Shown one piece after another: positions 7,088 through 13,468 of a DNA stretch of 13,972 nt. The number at the start of each line of letters is the position of its first letter. Position 1 is the first letter of the stretch. The notes below the pieces were generated by a model. It made no database searches, was not told the origin of the DNA, and was given only the letters and a program-made list of their open reading frames with translations. The DNA is from an uncultured Gammaproteobacteria bacterium (GTDB lineage: Bacteria > Pseudomonadota > Gammaproteobacteria > Pseudomonadales > Azotimanducaceae_A): positions 1-13,972 of the forward strand of contig CAJWGQ010000064.1 of NCBI GenBank assembly GCA_913041025.1. The letters run 5' to 3'. Both the position numbers and the translations under genes were made by a program.

Positions 7088-7565
7088 CGTCTTCGAGTGA
7101 AGTTTCTTCCGACAAAAAAGCCAGTGGTATTATCCTGTTGTCAAGGTCCAGCGTGTCAGCGATCTTGTCCGCAATAGACTCCGCCACCTCGATAGCCTGA
7201 TCTTTTGAGACAATACCGGATTGATATTTGCATCCTAACTCAAAGATCTCAATCGTAATTTTTTCGGGAAGATAAACCCAGACAGTTCCGCTGACTGTTT
7301 TTACTTGCTTGTAAGGGGACGAGTGTTTTAGTGAAGCAGGTAACACAGCGGCTTTATTTCCGGCTTCTTCTGCTTTTTGGTGTGTCTCGGTTTTCTTGGC
7401 GCCTTCTACAAAAGTTTGGTCAAAAAACGCTTTAGTACGGTTTCCTATCAGAGCACGGAGTTTTCGCGAATCTGTAGAGGTTTTACTTAATGTGACGACT
7501 TGGTCGTAAAAAGCTTTAGCTTTTCTTTTCTCTTTTGAATCGGCTAGATCTTTGAATATACTCAT
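7077..7565 (-). CDS. Hypothetical protein of 162 residues
   Basis: I do not recognise this protein. It has no signal peptide and no membrane helix. The N-terminal third is rich in Lys and Ala and looks helical (MSIFKDLADSKEKRKAKAF, then SRKLRALIGNRTKAFFDQTF). A polar linker follows (residues 55-80). A compact segment comes next, with VWVYLPEKITIEIFELG near 95-111, then the helix DQAIEVAESIADKIADTLD and an acidic tail. The single cysteine is C112. The Shine-Dalgarno is G-rich (AAGGGGG, plus 7571-7577, 5 nt before the ATG). The gene stands alone with about 140 bp after it and over 250 bp before it. Codon use looks like that of its neighbours, supporting a real gene. It could be a small cytosolic stress or nucleoid-type protein, but nothing in the sequence decides this. 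Confidence 0.7.
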   Translation of the reverse strand: MSIFKDLADSKEKRKAKAFYDQVVTLSKTSTDSRKLRALIGNRTKAFFDQTFVEGAKKTETHQKAEEAGNKAAVLPASLKHSSPYKQVKTVSGTVWVYLPEKITIEIFELGCKYQSGIVSKDQAIEVAESIADKIADTLDLDNRIIPLAFLSEETSLEDETT

Positions 7566-7586
7566 CGATGCCCCCTTTTCTGGTCT

Positions 7587-7602
7587 CTTAGTTTTGTCTA
7601 AG
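7587..7602. promoter_or_regulatory. Inverted repeat CTTAG-N6-CTAAG upstream of the 162-aa gene
   Basis: Perfect 5-bp arms lie 22-37 nt before the start codon of the minus-strand gene, so within its leader or promoter. The arms are short and the site is weakly supported. Confidence 0.2.
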
Positions 7603-7817
7603 GCCTAATCAACTCTCGAGAATAGTGTCTTCATATTCTTCCCAATTATCAACGATCTCTTGGCTAACATTTTAGCCCACTAGATAAAAGAATTACAACG
7701 AAGCATCCAAGCCTGAGAAGTCCCTATTTTCTTTTAACAAGTTTTCAGCAGTCCTCATGCCTAAGGGCTGGAGGGTCTTAACGTCAACACTCTTATTGTC
7801 TGGACTATTTTATGTGC

Positions 7818-8897
7818 TTACTGAAGTCGGTCTCCGTAAGAGATGCCTTTATTTCTTTGGGGCCCACCAGCTTCTCCGCCAAAGTAGGGTATTAATTGAA
7901 ATGCTGGATCTGGCCCTTCAAAGGGATGGATTTTGGATTTCAACCACCTCTCTCGCTTTTCTGGAGACTCTGTGCTCCTGGGGGACATAAAACAACGGGA
8001 GCCTACATACCGAAGAGCTACGGTTCGACGTTTCACATCAGGTGGCGTAGCGCCGCCTCCGTGGAAAGTTGCCCAGTGGAAGGCCACGATATCTCCAGGT
8101 TGTGTGTCGAATGATAAGATGTTCGCGCCCGTCCCCTGGGTGCCTTGCATTCTTTCAGCGTCGGTGCGTCTTTCTTCGACTTCTAGCGGAGGAAGACCCT
8201 TATTTGGTCCATAGGCTGAATCATAGACCAACTGGCTGATCTTGGTCCGCCCTTCGACTGTTTGGTCGTCTGGTTGGATGAATTTCCGATGGCTCCCTTT
8301 GACAAATTCTAGTGTCTGAGGAAAAGGTCCCTTCTTTCCGAGTCCGCGTGTTGTAGGCTCCAAGGGAATCCAGAGTGTGACCAAATCCAAGCCGGCCATC
8401 GGCAAGTCTGCGGTGTCTGTATGCCAAGCGACGGGTGCCGCGCTTCCCTCTTTTATGAAGAGTTGCTCGCCGACATAGTAGATTTTCGGTTTTTGTGAAG
8501 GCGGTTCAGCTTCGTTCTTTTCATTCGTGCGGTAACCCCAAACCGATTCCAAAGCTTGCAGGATCGCCGGATGCGTGACTAAGGCATTGTAGTCTTTGTT
8601 CGATTGTAGGTTAAGGTTGATGTTCATTGAGAAATTTCGGCCGGTCCCGCTGTCAGTACCGTTTTTGTTAGCATCAGAGAGTTCCAGTCCCTCAGCGAGG
8701 GTCACCGAGCCTCCTTGGCGGTTTTTGGCCTTGATCATGTTTATATCGGGTAAGATCTCTGGACACGGGTGTGATGGATTGTCCAACGCGAAGTCGTATA
8801 CATTACGAAGCAGAGTTAAGGTGTCTGAGTCCAACGCATTTCGTATGACGACGGCGCCATCCCGAAAAAAATCCTCGGCAAGATTCTGACTCACCAT
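7818..8897 (-). CDS. Phytanoyl-CoA dioxygenase (PhyH) family Fe(II)/2-oxoglutarate oxygenase, long form
   Basis: A 359-residue cytosolic hydroxylase using Fe(II), O2 and 2-oxoglutarate. The metal triad is readable: H159-x-D161 in AWHTDTADLP and distal H279 in FHGGGATP. R290 or R291, 11-12 residues later, would bind the 2-oxoglutarate carboxylate. The cupin core includes LVTLWIPLEP (172-181), TLEFVKGSHRKF (195-206) and the strand VALRYVG (293-299). An N-terminal FFRDGAVVIRNAL (10-22) is typical of the family. The protein is longer than minimal PhyH members (about 270-300) owing to residues 60-90 and a C-terminal tail ending near DRLQ. No Shine-Dalgarno is visible before ATG 8897. PhyH members hydroxylate acyl-CoAs, ectoine, amino acids, halogenated compounds and many secondary metabolites, so a phytanoyl-CoA substrate is not implied. 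Confidence 0.9.
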   Translation of the reverse strand: MVSQNLAEDFFRDGAVVIRNALDSDTLTLLRNVYDFALDNPSHPCPEILPDINMIKAKNRQGGSVTLAEGLELSDANKNGTDSGTGRNFSMNINLNLQSNKDYNALVTHPAILQALESVWGYRTNEKNEAEPPSQKPKIYYVGEQLFIKEGSAAPVAWHTDTADLPMAGLDLVTLWIPLEPTTRGLGKKGPFPQTLEFVKGSHRKFIQPDDQTVEGRTKISQLVYDSAYGPNKGLPPLEVEERRTDAERMQGTQGTGANILSFDTQPGDIVAFHWATFHGGGATPPDVKRRTVALRYVGSRCFMSPRSTESPEKRERWLKSKIHPFEGPDPAFQLIPYFGGEAGGPQRNKGISYGDRLQ

Positions 8898-9134
8898 GAT
8901 GATGCTGAGAAATAATTATGGAAAACGCATTGCCTATTAGTCATAGAATAATAGTGCCAGAATCAAGAAGATCGTAAAGACGAAAATTACTAGTTAGGGT
9001 GTTGGGTTCTATTAATAAAACATTTCGGTACCAGTCGATAAACTTGTGAATTATCGCTTTACTGCTTGATTATCATAAGAGCGAGTATAGAGCTAAGGGA
9101 ATGAAGGGTTTAACAATTTTTTAGGAGTGTAGTT
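8898..9134. promoter_or_regulatory. Divergent promoter region between the first PhyH gene and the small barrel protein gene
   Basis: 237 bp, A+T-rich, without a gene. It must start both flanking genes. CATAGAAT is at 8942-8949, an 8-mer also found near the starts of the MFE-2-like SDR and uup. No confident -35/-10 pair is seen. Confidence 0.35.
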
Positions 9135-9404
9135 ATGTTAATTGCAGTAAGAGCTGAAGTAGAGGATGTGGAGACTTGGCGGCAGGGCTTTAAGACTCAC
9201 GGTGATCTCTTTAAAAGTCAGGGAGTGTCGGTTGTGTATATGGGAGCGACGGATGAAAAATCCGTCATCGGCGTTTTTGATACGAACGACGTCGATGCCT
9301 TCATGAGAATATTTAATGATCCCGCGACAGCTGAAGCTATGGCAAACGATAAGATAACCGGAGGAGTTGAATTATTCGTTTTAGATGAAACCTTCAGCCC
9401 TTGA
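9135..9404 (+). CDS. Small cytosolic protein, predicted ferredoxin-like dimeric alpha/beta-barrel fold
   Basis: 89 residues. The pattern is strand LIAVRAEVED, helix VETWRQGFKTHGDLFKSQG, strand VSVVYMGATD, strand SVIGVFDTND, helix VDAFMRIFNDPATAEAMAND and strand GGVELFVLDE. This beta-alpha-beta-beta-alpha-beta order is that of the dimeric alpha+beta barrel group (ABM, DUF3764 or 'cyclase-like' small proteins). These include monooxygenases, decarboxylases, cyclases and isomerases, but also proteins of unknown role. AGGAG (9123-9127) is 7 nt before the ATG. It is the only plus-strand gene between 6400 and 12700 and ends 25 bp from the convergent hot-dog gene. No catalytic residue can be assigned. 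It might act on an intermediate made by the adjacent dioxygenases; this is inference. Confidence 0.78.
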   Translation: MLIAVRAEVEDVETWRQGFKTHGDLFKSQGVSVVYMGATDEKSVIGVFDTNDVDAFMRIFNDPATAEAMANDKITGGVELFVLDETFSP

Positions 9405-9429
9405 TAGAACAAGTTAAATATACCGTAGC

Positions 9430-10233
9430 TTAAGAGCCCCTGAGCTTATAGATAGCCGTTAAATTAATCGTCATGACGCACATCTCATCTTCTTGATCAA
9501 ATAAGTTAACAAATACGTCAATGAATTCGTGTCCTTTCTTTTCGTAAATTTTGTTAATTTCCATCTGAGCGATAAGAGAGCTATTTAAACCGACTGCTCT
9601 ATAGTTTTGAGAAACAGTTTGCAGATGGACCCAAGGATTCATAAAAGCGTTTCCAGCTAAAATCCAGTTAGAACAGCCCAGTAGAAAGGATAAATTTGCA
9701 TACCCACCGTTTTTGGGCTGAAGTAATTCGGGTAGATGGTCCTCGTTAGCTAAATAAATGAGTGGGTTATCATCAGACCAAGAGTATTTAAACGACCGGC
9801 ATCCGTGGGATTGGAGTTTCTCCCAGACCAATTTGGTAGCAGGGGGCGCTTTGTAGTCAAGATCGTATATTTGGTCTTTTTTTAATTGTGGTGGTGGTGG
9901 TAAATCCTCTGTTAATGCCATTTCTGCATGTGCGCTGACCGTGCCATTTCCTCTTACCAAAGTTGTATTGGCTCTCGTAGTATTAATTTGGTCAGTTTGA
10001 ACTTCGAACAATTCTTCGTCATATAACGGAGAAACAATCCGACAGTTGGCGTACCCATTATCGAGCCAATCCTTTCCCCAGCGCTCCACCAAAGGATGGA
10101 CAAGGTAGGCAGATATAGTAACTCCCGGTACTAGGCCTCCTTCAAAGCCATATTCCTTTGCAAGCTCGTCACTATGGATTCTGTTTTCCGAGTCCGGAGC
10201 GGTATTCAGTGCAGTTGCAGACCATGTGTTCAT
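9430..10233 (-). CDS. MaoC-like double hot-dog protein, hydratase-2-like
   Basis: 267 residues, about the size of two hot-dog folds, no signal peptide. The N-half has NRIHSDELAKEYGF (17-30), GGLVPGVTISAYL (32-44), and a strand SPLYDEELFEVQ (68-79), the layout of MaoC/(R)-specific enoyl-CoA hydratases and related thioesterases. The C-half repeats a weaker version from about 145 to 265. In R-hydratases a motif D-x-N-P-x-H carries the catalytic Asp and His. Here the N-half aligns as S15-E-N-R-I-H20 (His kept, Asp lost, with D14 one residue off). The C-half aligns as D154-D-N-P-L-I159 (Asp kept, His lost). It may be a degenerate hydratase, a thioesterase or a binding protein. The Shine-Dalgarno is weak. 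It lies between two PhyH genes and is convergent with the small barrel gene. Confidence 0.75.
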   Translation of the reverse strand: MNTWSATALNTAPDSENRIHSDELAKEYGFEGGLVPGVTISAYLVHPLVERWGKDWLDNGYANCRIVSPLYDEELFEVQTDQINTTRANTTLVRGNGTVSAHAEMALTEDLPPPPQLKKDQIYDLDYKAPPATKLVWEKLQSHGCRSFKYSWSDDNPLIYLANEDHLPELLQPKNGGYANLSFLLGCSNWILAGNAFMNPWVHLQTVSQNYRAVGLNSSLIAQMEINKIYEKKGHEFIDVFVNLFDQEDEMCVMTINLTAIYKLRGS

Positions 10234-10246
10234 ATGAGTCTTAACG

Positions 10247-10261
10247 GTTAATTAGCTTAAC
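10247..10261. promoter_or_regulatory. Inverted repeat GTTAA-N5-TTAAC upstream of the hot-dog gene
   Basis: Perfect 5-bp arms 13 nt before the start codon of the minus-strand gene, next to another TTAAC at 10241-10245. Candidate operator or leader hairpin; low information content in an A+T-rich gap. Confidence 0.2.
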
Positions 10262-10338
10262 TATAGGTATTTTCAATGTATCAATACAGCGGGAAATGAT
10301 TGGTTGAACAAAAAACAGCTAAAACAGTTTGGCCACCA

Positions 10339-11157
10339 TTATCTTAAGACCTTTTCTGGCTCTAGAATCACAGCATCATCTTCTGAATACGGGTTGCTGT
10401 AGTAACCCAGGGCATACTCTCCTTGGGTATAACCCAGTAGGTTCTGCAGTTCGCCATCAAAATCCTTAGCAATGTCCGGCGGACAACTCAAATACTGATT
10501 TTCCTCTTGGCGAAGCCAACCTAAACAATAGGTCAAGTTCAGTCCGACCCGAGAACTGTTGGACTTATTTGCGCCGCCACCATGAAGAACAGACCCGCTG
10601 TATATAAACACCGAGCCTGCGCTCATTTCGGAATATGCTATTTGGTTAGCCTGGGGTTCTTGATTCCAATCCCATTTGTGGCTTCCCGGCGCACAGCGGG
10701 TTGCCCCGTTCTCCTTAGTGAATTCGGTCAGAGCCCATATCGTATTAAACTGAGGTTCGATAGACGGGGGTAAGTAGTTGCCCCAAGACAGTCTATCTCG
10801 ATGTAAGACCTGAGCGTCGCTGTCAGGATCAATCTTAATTACCGCCGCTAGATTAAGGAGTATTTTTCTTGTGAACGGAGCCAGATACTTATTCGCTATT
10901 CCCAGAATTAAATCGTTTGTGATTAGAGATCTGCAGGTTGGGGATCGACTTACCATAGCCCCCATTCTTTGAGTCTTGAACCCTGTAAAGTCATCTTGCC
11001 CTGTTGGGGTTTTTAGTATGAAAGGTTTTAATTCGATATTAAGCTGCTCAATCGTTGTCTGATCGATGACATCCTCTATAACAAGCGCTCCGTGTTTCTC
11101 GAGTTGATATTGAATTTCTTGAGAGCCTGCGGTAGCGCTTAAGTATTGGAGTTGCAT
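10339..11157 (-). CDS. Phytanoyl-CoA dioxygenase (PhyH) family Fe(II)/2-oxoglutarate oxygenase, short form
   Basis: A 272-residue cytosolic hydroxylase of typical family length. The triad is H119-x-D121 in LHRDRLSWG and H192 in VLHGGGANKS. R203, 11 residues later (SSRVGLN), is the expected 2-oxoglutarate anchor. The family hallmark NTIWALTEFTKENGATRCAP runs from 138 to 157 and ends with GSH (158-160). The N-terminal helix and HGALVIEDVI (22-31) are usual. It is only distantly similar to the other PhyH protein at 7818-8897, so the two are not a recent duplication. The closest general style is the ectoine-hydroxylase/PhyH-like group that acts on free small molecules or acyl-CoA, but the substrate is not readable. 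There is no clear Shine-Dalgarno before ATG 11157. About 105 bp separates it from the downstream hot-dog gene, which could be cotranscribed. Confidence 0.88.
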   Translation of the reverse strand: MQLQYLSATAGSQEIQYQLEKHGALVIEDVIDQTTIEQLNIELKPFILKTPTGQDDFTGFKTQRMGAMVSRSPTCRSLITNDLILGIANKYLAPFTRKILLNLAAVIKIDPDSDAQVLHRDRLSWGNYLPPSIEPQFNTIWALTEFTKENGATRCAPGSHKWDWNQEPQANQIAYSEMSAGSVFIYSGSVLHGGGANKSNSSRVGLNLTYCLGWLRQEENQYLSCPPDIAKDFDGELQNLLGYTQGEYALGYYSNPYSEDDAVILEPEKVLR

Positions 11158-11579
11158 ATTTACGACCCATTCAAAAAGACTATTCTCATCATTGAGGTAA
11201 GATTACAGTGGTGAGCTAGACGATCAATTGTTTCTTGTTTGGTATTTTTGATGTGGCTCCTCGGTTTTATAACGCAAGGTATTACCGTTTTCTTGTTTGA
11301 ATAAAGCCATTTGTCAGCTCGCTCTCTTCACCACTCCGGATTCTCGGTGCTTATTTTGATTAGTTAGTAAACAAAGTCTTGAACGACTGTTGCGATGAGG
11401 TAATTTTAATTCCAGATTCCAGTCTTATTAAAGGCGTAATATGGGTCAATAATTTATAAGACGTCACTCAATTCGATATTGATTATTGTCAAAACCAGTA
11501 CATAACTAAATCTGCTAGTTCTTACACCACGTCTCTCTCTACCGCCAATATTTTGACTTAGTCCTTTACTAAGATCGGA
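11158..11579. promoter_or_regulatory. Intergenic region upstream of the short PhyH gene
   Basis: About 420 bp with no gene visible. On the minus strand, TTGATC (plus 11222-11227) and TAATCT (plus 11200-11205) 16 nt apart form a weak promoter candidate for the short PhyH gene. An 11-nt direct repeat TTTCTTGTTTG occurs at 11231-11241 and 11289-11299, just upstream of it. A 6-bp hairpin CTTAGT/ACTAAG (11557-11573) lies just beyond the stop of the MFE-2-like SDR but has no T-run after it. Nothing else is seen. Confidence 0.3.
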
Positions 11580-12572
11580 TTAGTCTCGTGTATGGCCAAA
11601 AACGCGCTCCAGGGCGCTTGGAGCGCCCATCTTGCCGTCTCCGGAGTTGGGCATGTCTCCGGACATGAAGTTATCCAGCACCTTTTGTCCATCCCTGATG
11701 TTCTCGGGTTTAGGGGCATCGACAACCCCCTCCTTTTCAGTTGCAAATAGTGGTGTTGACCTTGCCCAGTTCAGTTGCGCAAAATATCCGGCCCCAGCCT
11801 CAAAGACTTTTGCTTGATACTCGCAGTCCTTGTGAGATAACCAGGCTGCCATCGCCGAAACTTTTTCTGGTCCAAGCTGATCCAGAATCTCTTGTGGTGC
11901 GCTCTTCAATTCAGATTTTCCTTTGGCTAGTCTGCTCGCGTTTATGTCTGAATTTAGGTCTTTGACCATTCGAGTGTTAGCTTGAGGGATGATGGTATTG
12001 CAGTTGATATCTAGCTTCAGTTTTTTAGCTTCAAACTGGAGAGAATTCGCAATACCAATAACGCCTGCCTTACTGGCAGCGTAGGCAGCCACCCCTGCAC
12101 CATAGATTGCGGGCGAAGCGGTGAAAACAGCTCTACCGTACTTTTGTTGTATAAAGGTTGGCCAAACCGCTTTCATAACTGAGAAGACGCCGGTCAAGTT
12201 CACGTTAATCGTTTTCTGCCAGGATTCGAGCGTGAGTTCTGTCCAAGTCTCAGGCGTAACAATACCTGCGTTGTTAATGACGATGTCGACCCTTCCGTAG
12301 GTCGACATACTAGCGTCAATTATGGCTTCACCGTTTTCTACTGAATCGTAGTTGGCCAGCGCGTCGCCTCCCTTCGATCTTATTTCCTCGACTAGTTGAT
12401 CGGCAATTTTAGTTTGAGTGCTGCCCCCGCCATCATAGGCTATACCAGGATCGTTGATTATTACCTTGCAACCTCTTGAAGCGAGAAGTAGAGAGTGCTC
12501 TCGGCCTATTCCTCGGCCAGCACCTGTGATCAGAGCAACCTGGCCATCGTATCTTAGATCCTCTGTTGCCAT
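11580..12572 (-). CDS. SDR similar to the (3R)-hydroxyacyl-CoA dehydrogenase domain of multifunctional enzyme type 2 (HSD17B4-like)
   Basis: A 330-residue cytosolic NAD-type dehydrogenase. The glycine motif is TGAGRGIG (16-23). D41 ends beta strand 2 (IINDPG), favouring NAD+. GGG (48-50) starts the insertion typical of MFE-2, where NADP-type classical SDRs have none. ANYDSVENGE (73-82), NNAG (100-103), IYG (156-158), Y164 and K168 (YAASK) follow. The C-terminal block EAGAGYFAQLNWARS matches the MFE-2 style G-A-G-x-x-x-x-L-x-W-x-R, and a tail of about 60 residues has no further domain. The catalytic serine position (13 before Tyr) holds T151, with S153 nearby, so the Ser/Thr assignment is open. 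The MFE-2 family acts on 3-hydroxyacyl-CoAs in lipid and steroid side-chain beta-oxidation. AGGAGAA lies 4 nt before the ATG. The gene is divergent from the NYN gene. Confidence 0.9.
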   Translation of the reverse strand: MATEDLRYDGQVALITGAGRGIGREHSLLLASRGCKVIINDPGIAYDGGGSTQTKIADQLVEEIRSKGGDALANYDSVENGEAIIDASMSTYGRVDIVINNAGIVTPETWTELTLESWQKTINVNLTGVFSVMKAVWPTFIQQKYGRAVFTASPAIYGAGVAAYAASKAGVIGIANSLQFEAKKLKLDINCNTIIPQANTRMVKDLNSDINASRLAKGKSELKSAPQEILDQLGPEKVSAMAAWLSHKDCEYQAKVFEAGAGYFAQLNWARSTPLFATEKEGVVDAPKPENIRDGQKVLDNFMSGDMPNSGDGKMGAPSALERVFGHTRD

Positions 12573-12605
12573 TCAATTCTCCTGGTTTCTTATTCAGTGT
12601 GAAGC

Positions 12606-12613
12606 ATTCTATG
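12606..12613 (-). promoter_or_regulatory. Possible -10 element (CATAGAAT) of the MFE-2-like SDR
   Basis: On the minus strand TAGAAT matches 5 of 6 positions of TATAAT, about 34-40 nt before the start codon. No good -35 is seen at 16-18 nt. The same octamer occurs before uup. Confidence 0.25.
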
Positions 12614-12708
12614 TTCGCGGCTGATGGAAAGTCTCGTTAATTTGTTTCCAGATTTATCCTTAGGAGTTTCGGACGGCTTTTGATTACAGTCACCAAATAG
12701 CGTGCTAG

Positions 12709-12727
12709 CCTTGTGTCGTGCACAAGG
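12709..12727. promoter_or_regulatory. Inverted repeat CCTTGTG-N5-CACAAGG before the NYN gene, candidate operator or hairpin
   Basis: Perfect 7-bp arms end 19 nt before ATG 12747, in the divergent region with the MFE-2-like SDR. The position suits a repressor site or an mRNA stem near the start. No T-run follows, so it is not a terminator. Confidence 0.4.
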
Positions 12728-12746
12728 AAACTCAAAGTCTTAGGTC

Positions 12747-13226
12747 ATGACTGCCGAAAAAATTGGTGTCTTCGTTGATGTGCAAAACATTTACTATACG
12801 ACCCGAGAACAATTCGGCAGATCCTTTGACTATCGTAGGTTTTGGGATGAGATCTCATCGAGAGGAGAGATCGTTTTGGCGAACGCGTACGCGACCGAGC
12901 GTCAGGATGAAAGGCAAAAAAAATTTCAGCGAGCACTTCAATACATCGGATTTGAGGTGAAGCTAAAGCCTTACATTCAGAGATCTGACGGTTCAGCTAA
13001 AGGTGACTGGGATGTGGGTATTACCGTCGACGTTCTTCAGATTGCGCCCTCCTTGGATAGAGTTATTTTATTGTCAGGTGATGGAGACTTTGATCTTTTG
13101 GTTGATTCCGTCCAGACGAACTGCAAAGTCCCTGTTGAGGTTTACGGTGTCGAGGCGCTGAGCGCAAATTCCTTGATTAGTGTGGCTTCTGCGTTTCATC
13201 CGATTATCGAAAGCAGCCTGATTTGA
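12747..13226 (+). CDS. NYN-domain (LabA/DUF88, PIN-like) protein, putative ribonuclease
   Basis: 159 residues, essentially one NYN domain. The acidic PIN-like site is visible: D11 and N14 in GVFVDVQNIYY (7-17), K85-G-D87-W-D89 followed by D95 (GITVDVLQ), and SGDGDFDLLVD (110-120) with D112, D114 and D116. The segment NAYATERQDERQKKFQRAL (46-64) and the final strand PVEVYGVEALS (129-139) match the LabA-type subgroup. Proteins of this group are predicted or shown Mg2+-dependent RNases, and many single-domain members have no known target. The Shine-Dalgarno is poor (AGG only 2 nt before the ATG). A 19-bp inverted repeat lies just upstream. It precedes uup by about 240 bp and is probably not part of the catabolic set. 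Confidence 0.88.
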   Translation: MTAEKIGVFVDVQNIYYTTREQFGRSFDYRRFWDEISSRGEIVLANAYATERQDERQKKFQRALQYIGFEVKLKPYIQRSDGSAKGDWDVGITVDVLQIAPSLDRVILLSGDGDFDLLVDSVQTNCKVPVEVYGVEALSANSLISVASAFHPIIESSLI

Positions 13227-13468
13227 AGAAAAGTATGTTGTTTGACCGGCTCCTATTAATAATGGATACAAAGCGAAATGAGCATTTTGATAAGGCAAGC
13301 TATTCGAGAGAAAAAAAAGACTTACTCGGATAATCTTATGCGTGGCGAAGTTCGTTTCTAGCGAATAATCTAAGAAATATTCTCTCGCAGTTAGCTAACT
13401 TTTTGTCAGTGACACTAGTAAGCTAGTGCCTTCATAGAATCCGGTCAGTAAAAAAATAACAAGCACGT
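13227..13468 (+). promoter_or_regulatory. Intergenic region before uup with several inverted repeats
   Basis: 242 bp with no gene. CGAGAGAA (13305-13312) can pair with TTCTCTCG (13380-13387) around 67 nt that contain a small TTCG/CGAA hairpin. A 12-bp perfect palindrome AGTTAGCTAACT is at 13389-13400. CACTAG-TAAG-CTAGTG is at 13413-13428. TAGAAT (13435-13440) is a 5-of-6 -10 element 28 nt before the ATG, but no -35 lies at the right distance. Confidence 0.35.

Noticed and set aside
7757..8214. Several short plus-strand frames over the 3' part of the long PhyH gene
   Set aside because: The minus-strand frame has the complete iron and 2-oxoglutarate site, so these are antisense shadows.
11557..11573. 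CTTAGT/ACTAAG hairpin as terminator of the MFE-2-like SDR
   Set aside because: The stem is only 6 bp and no T-run follows it on the minus strand.
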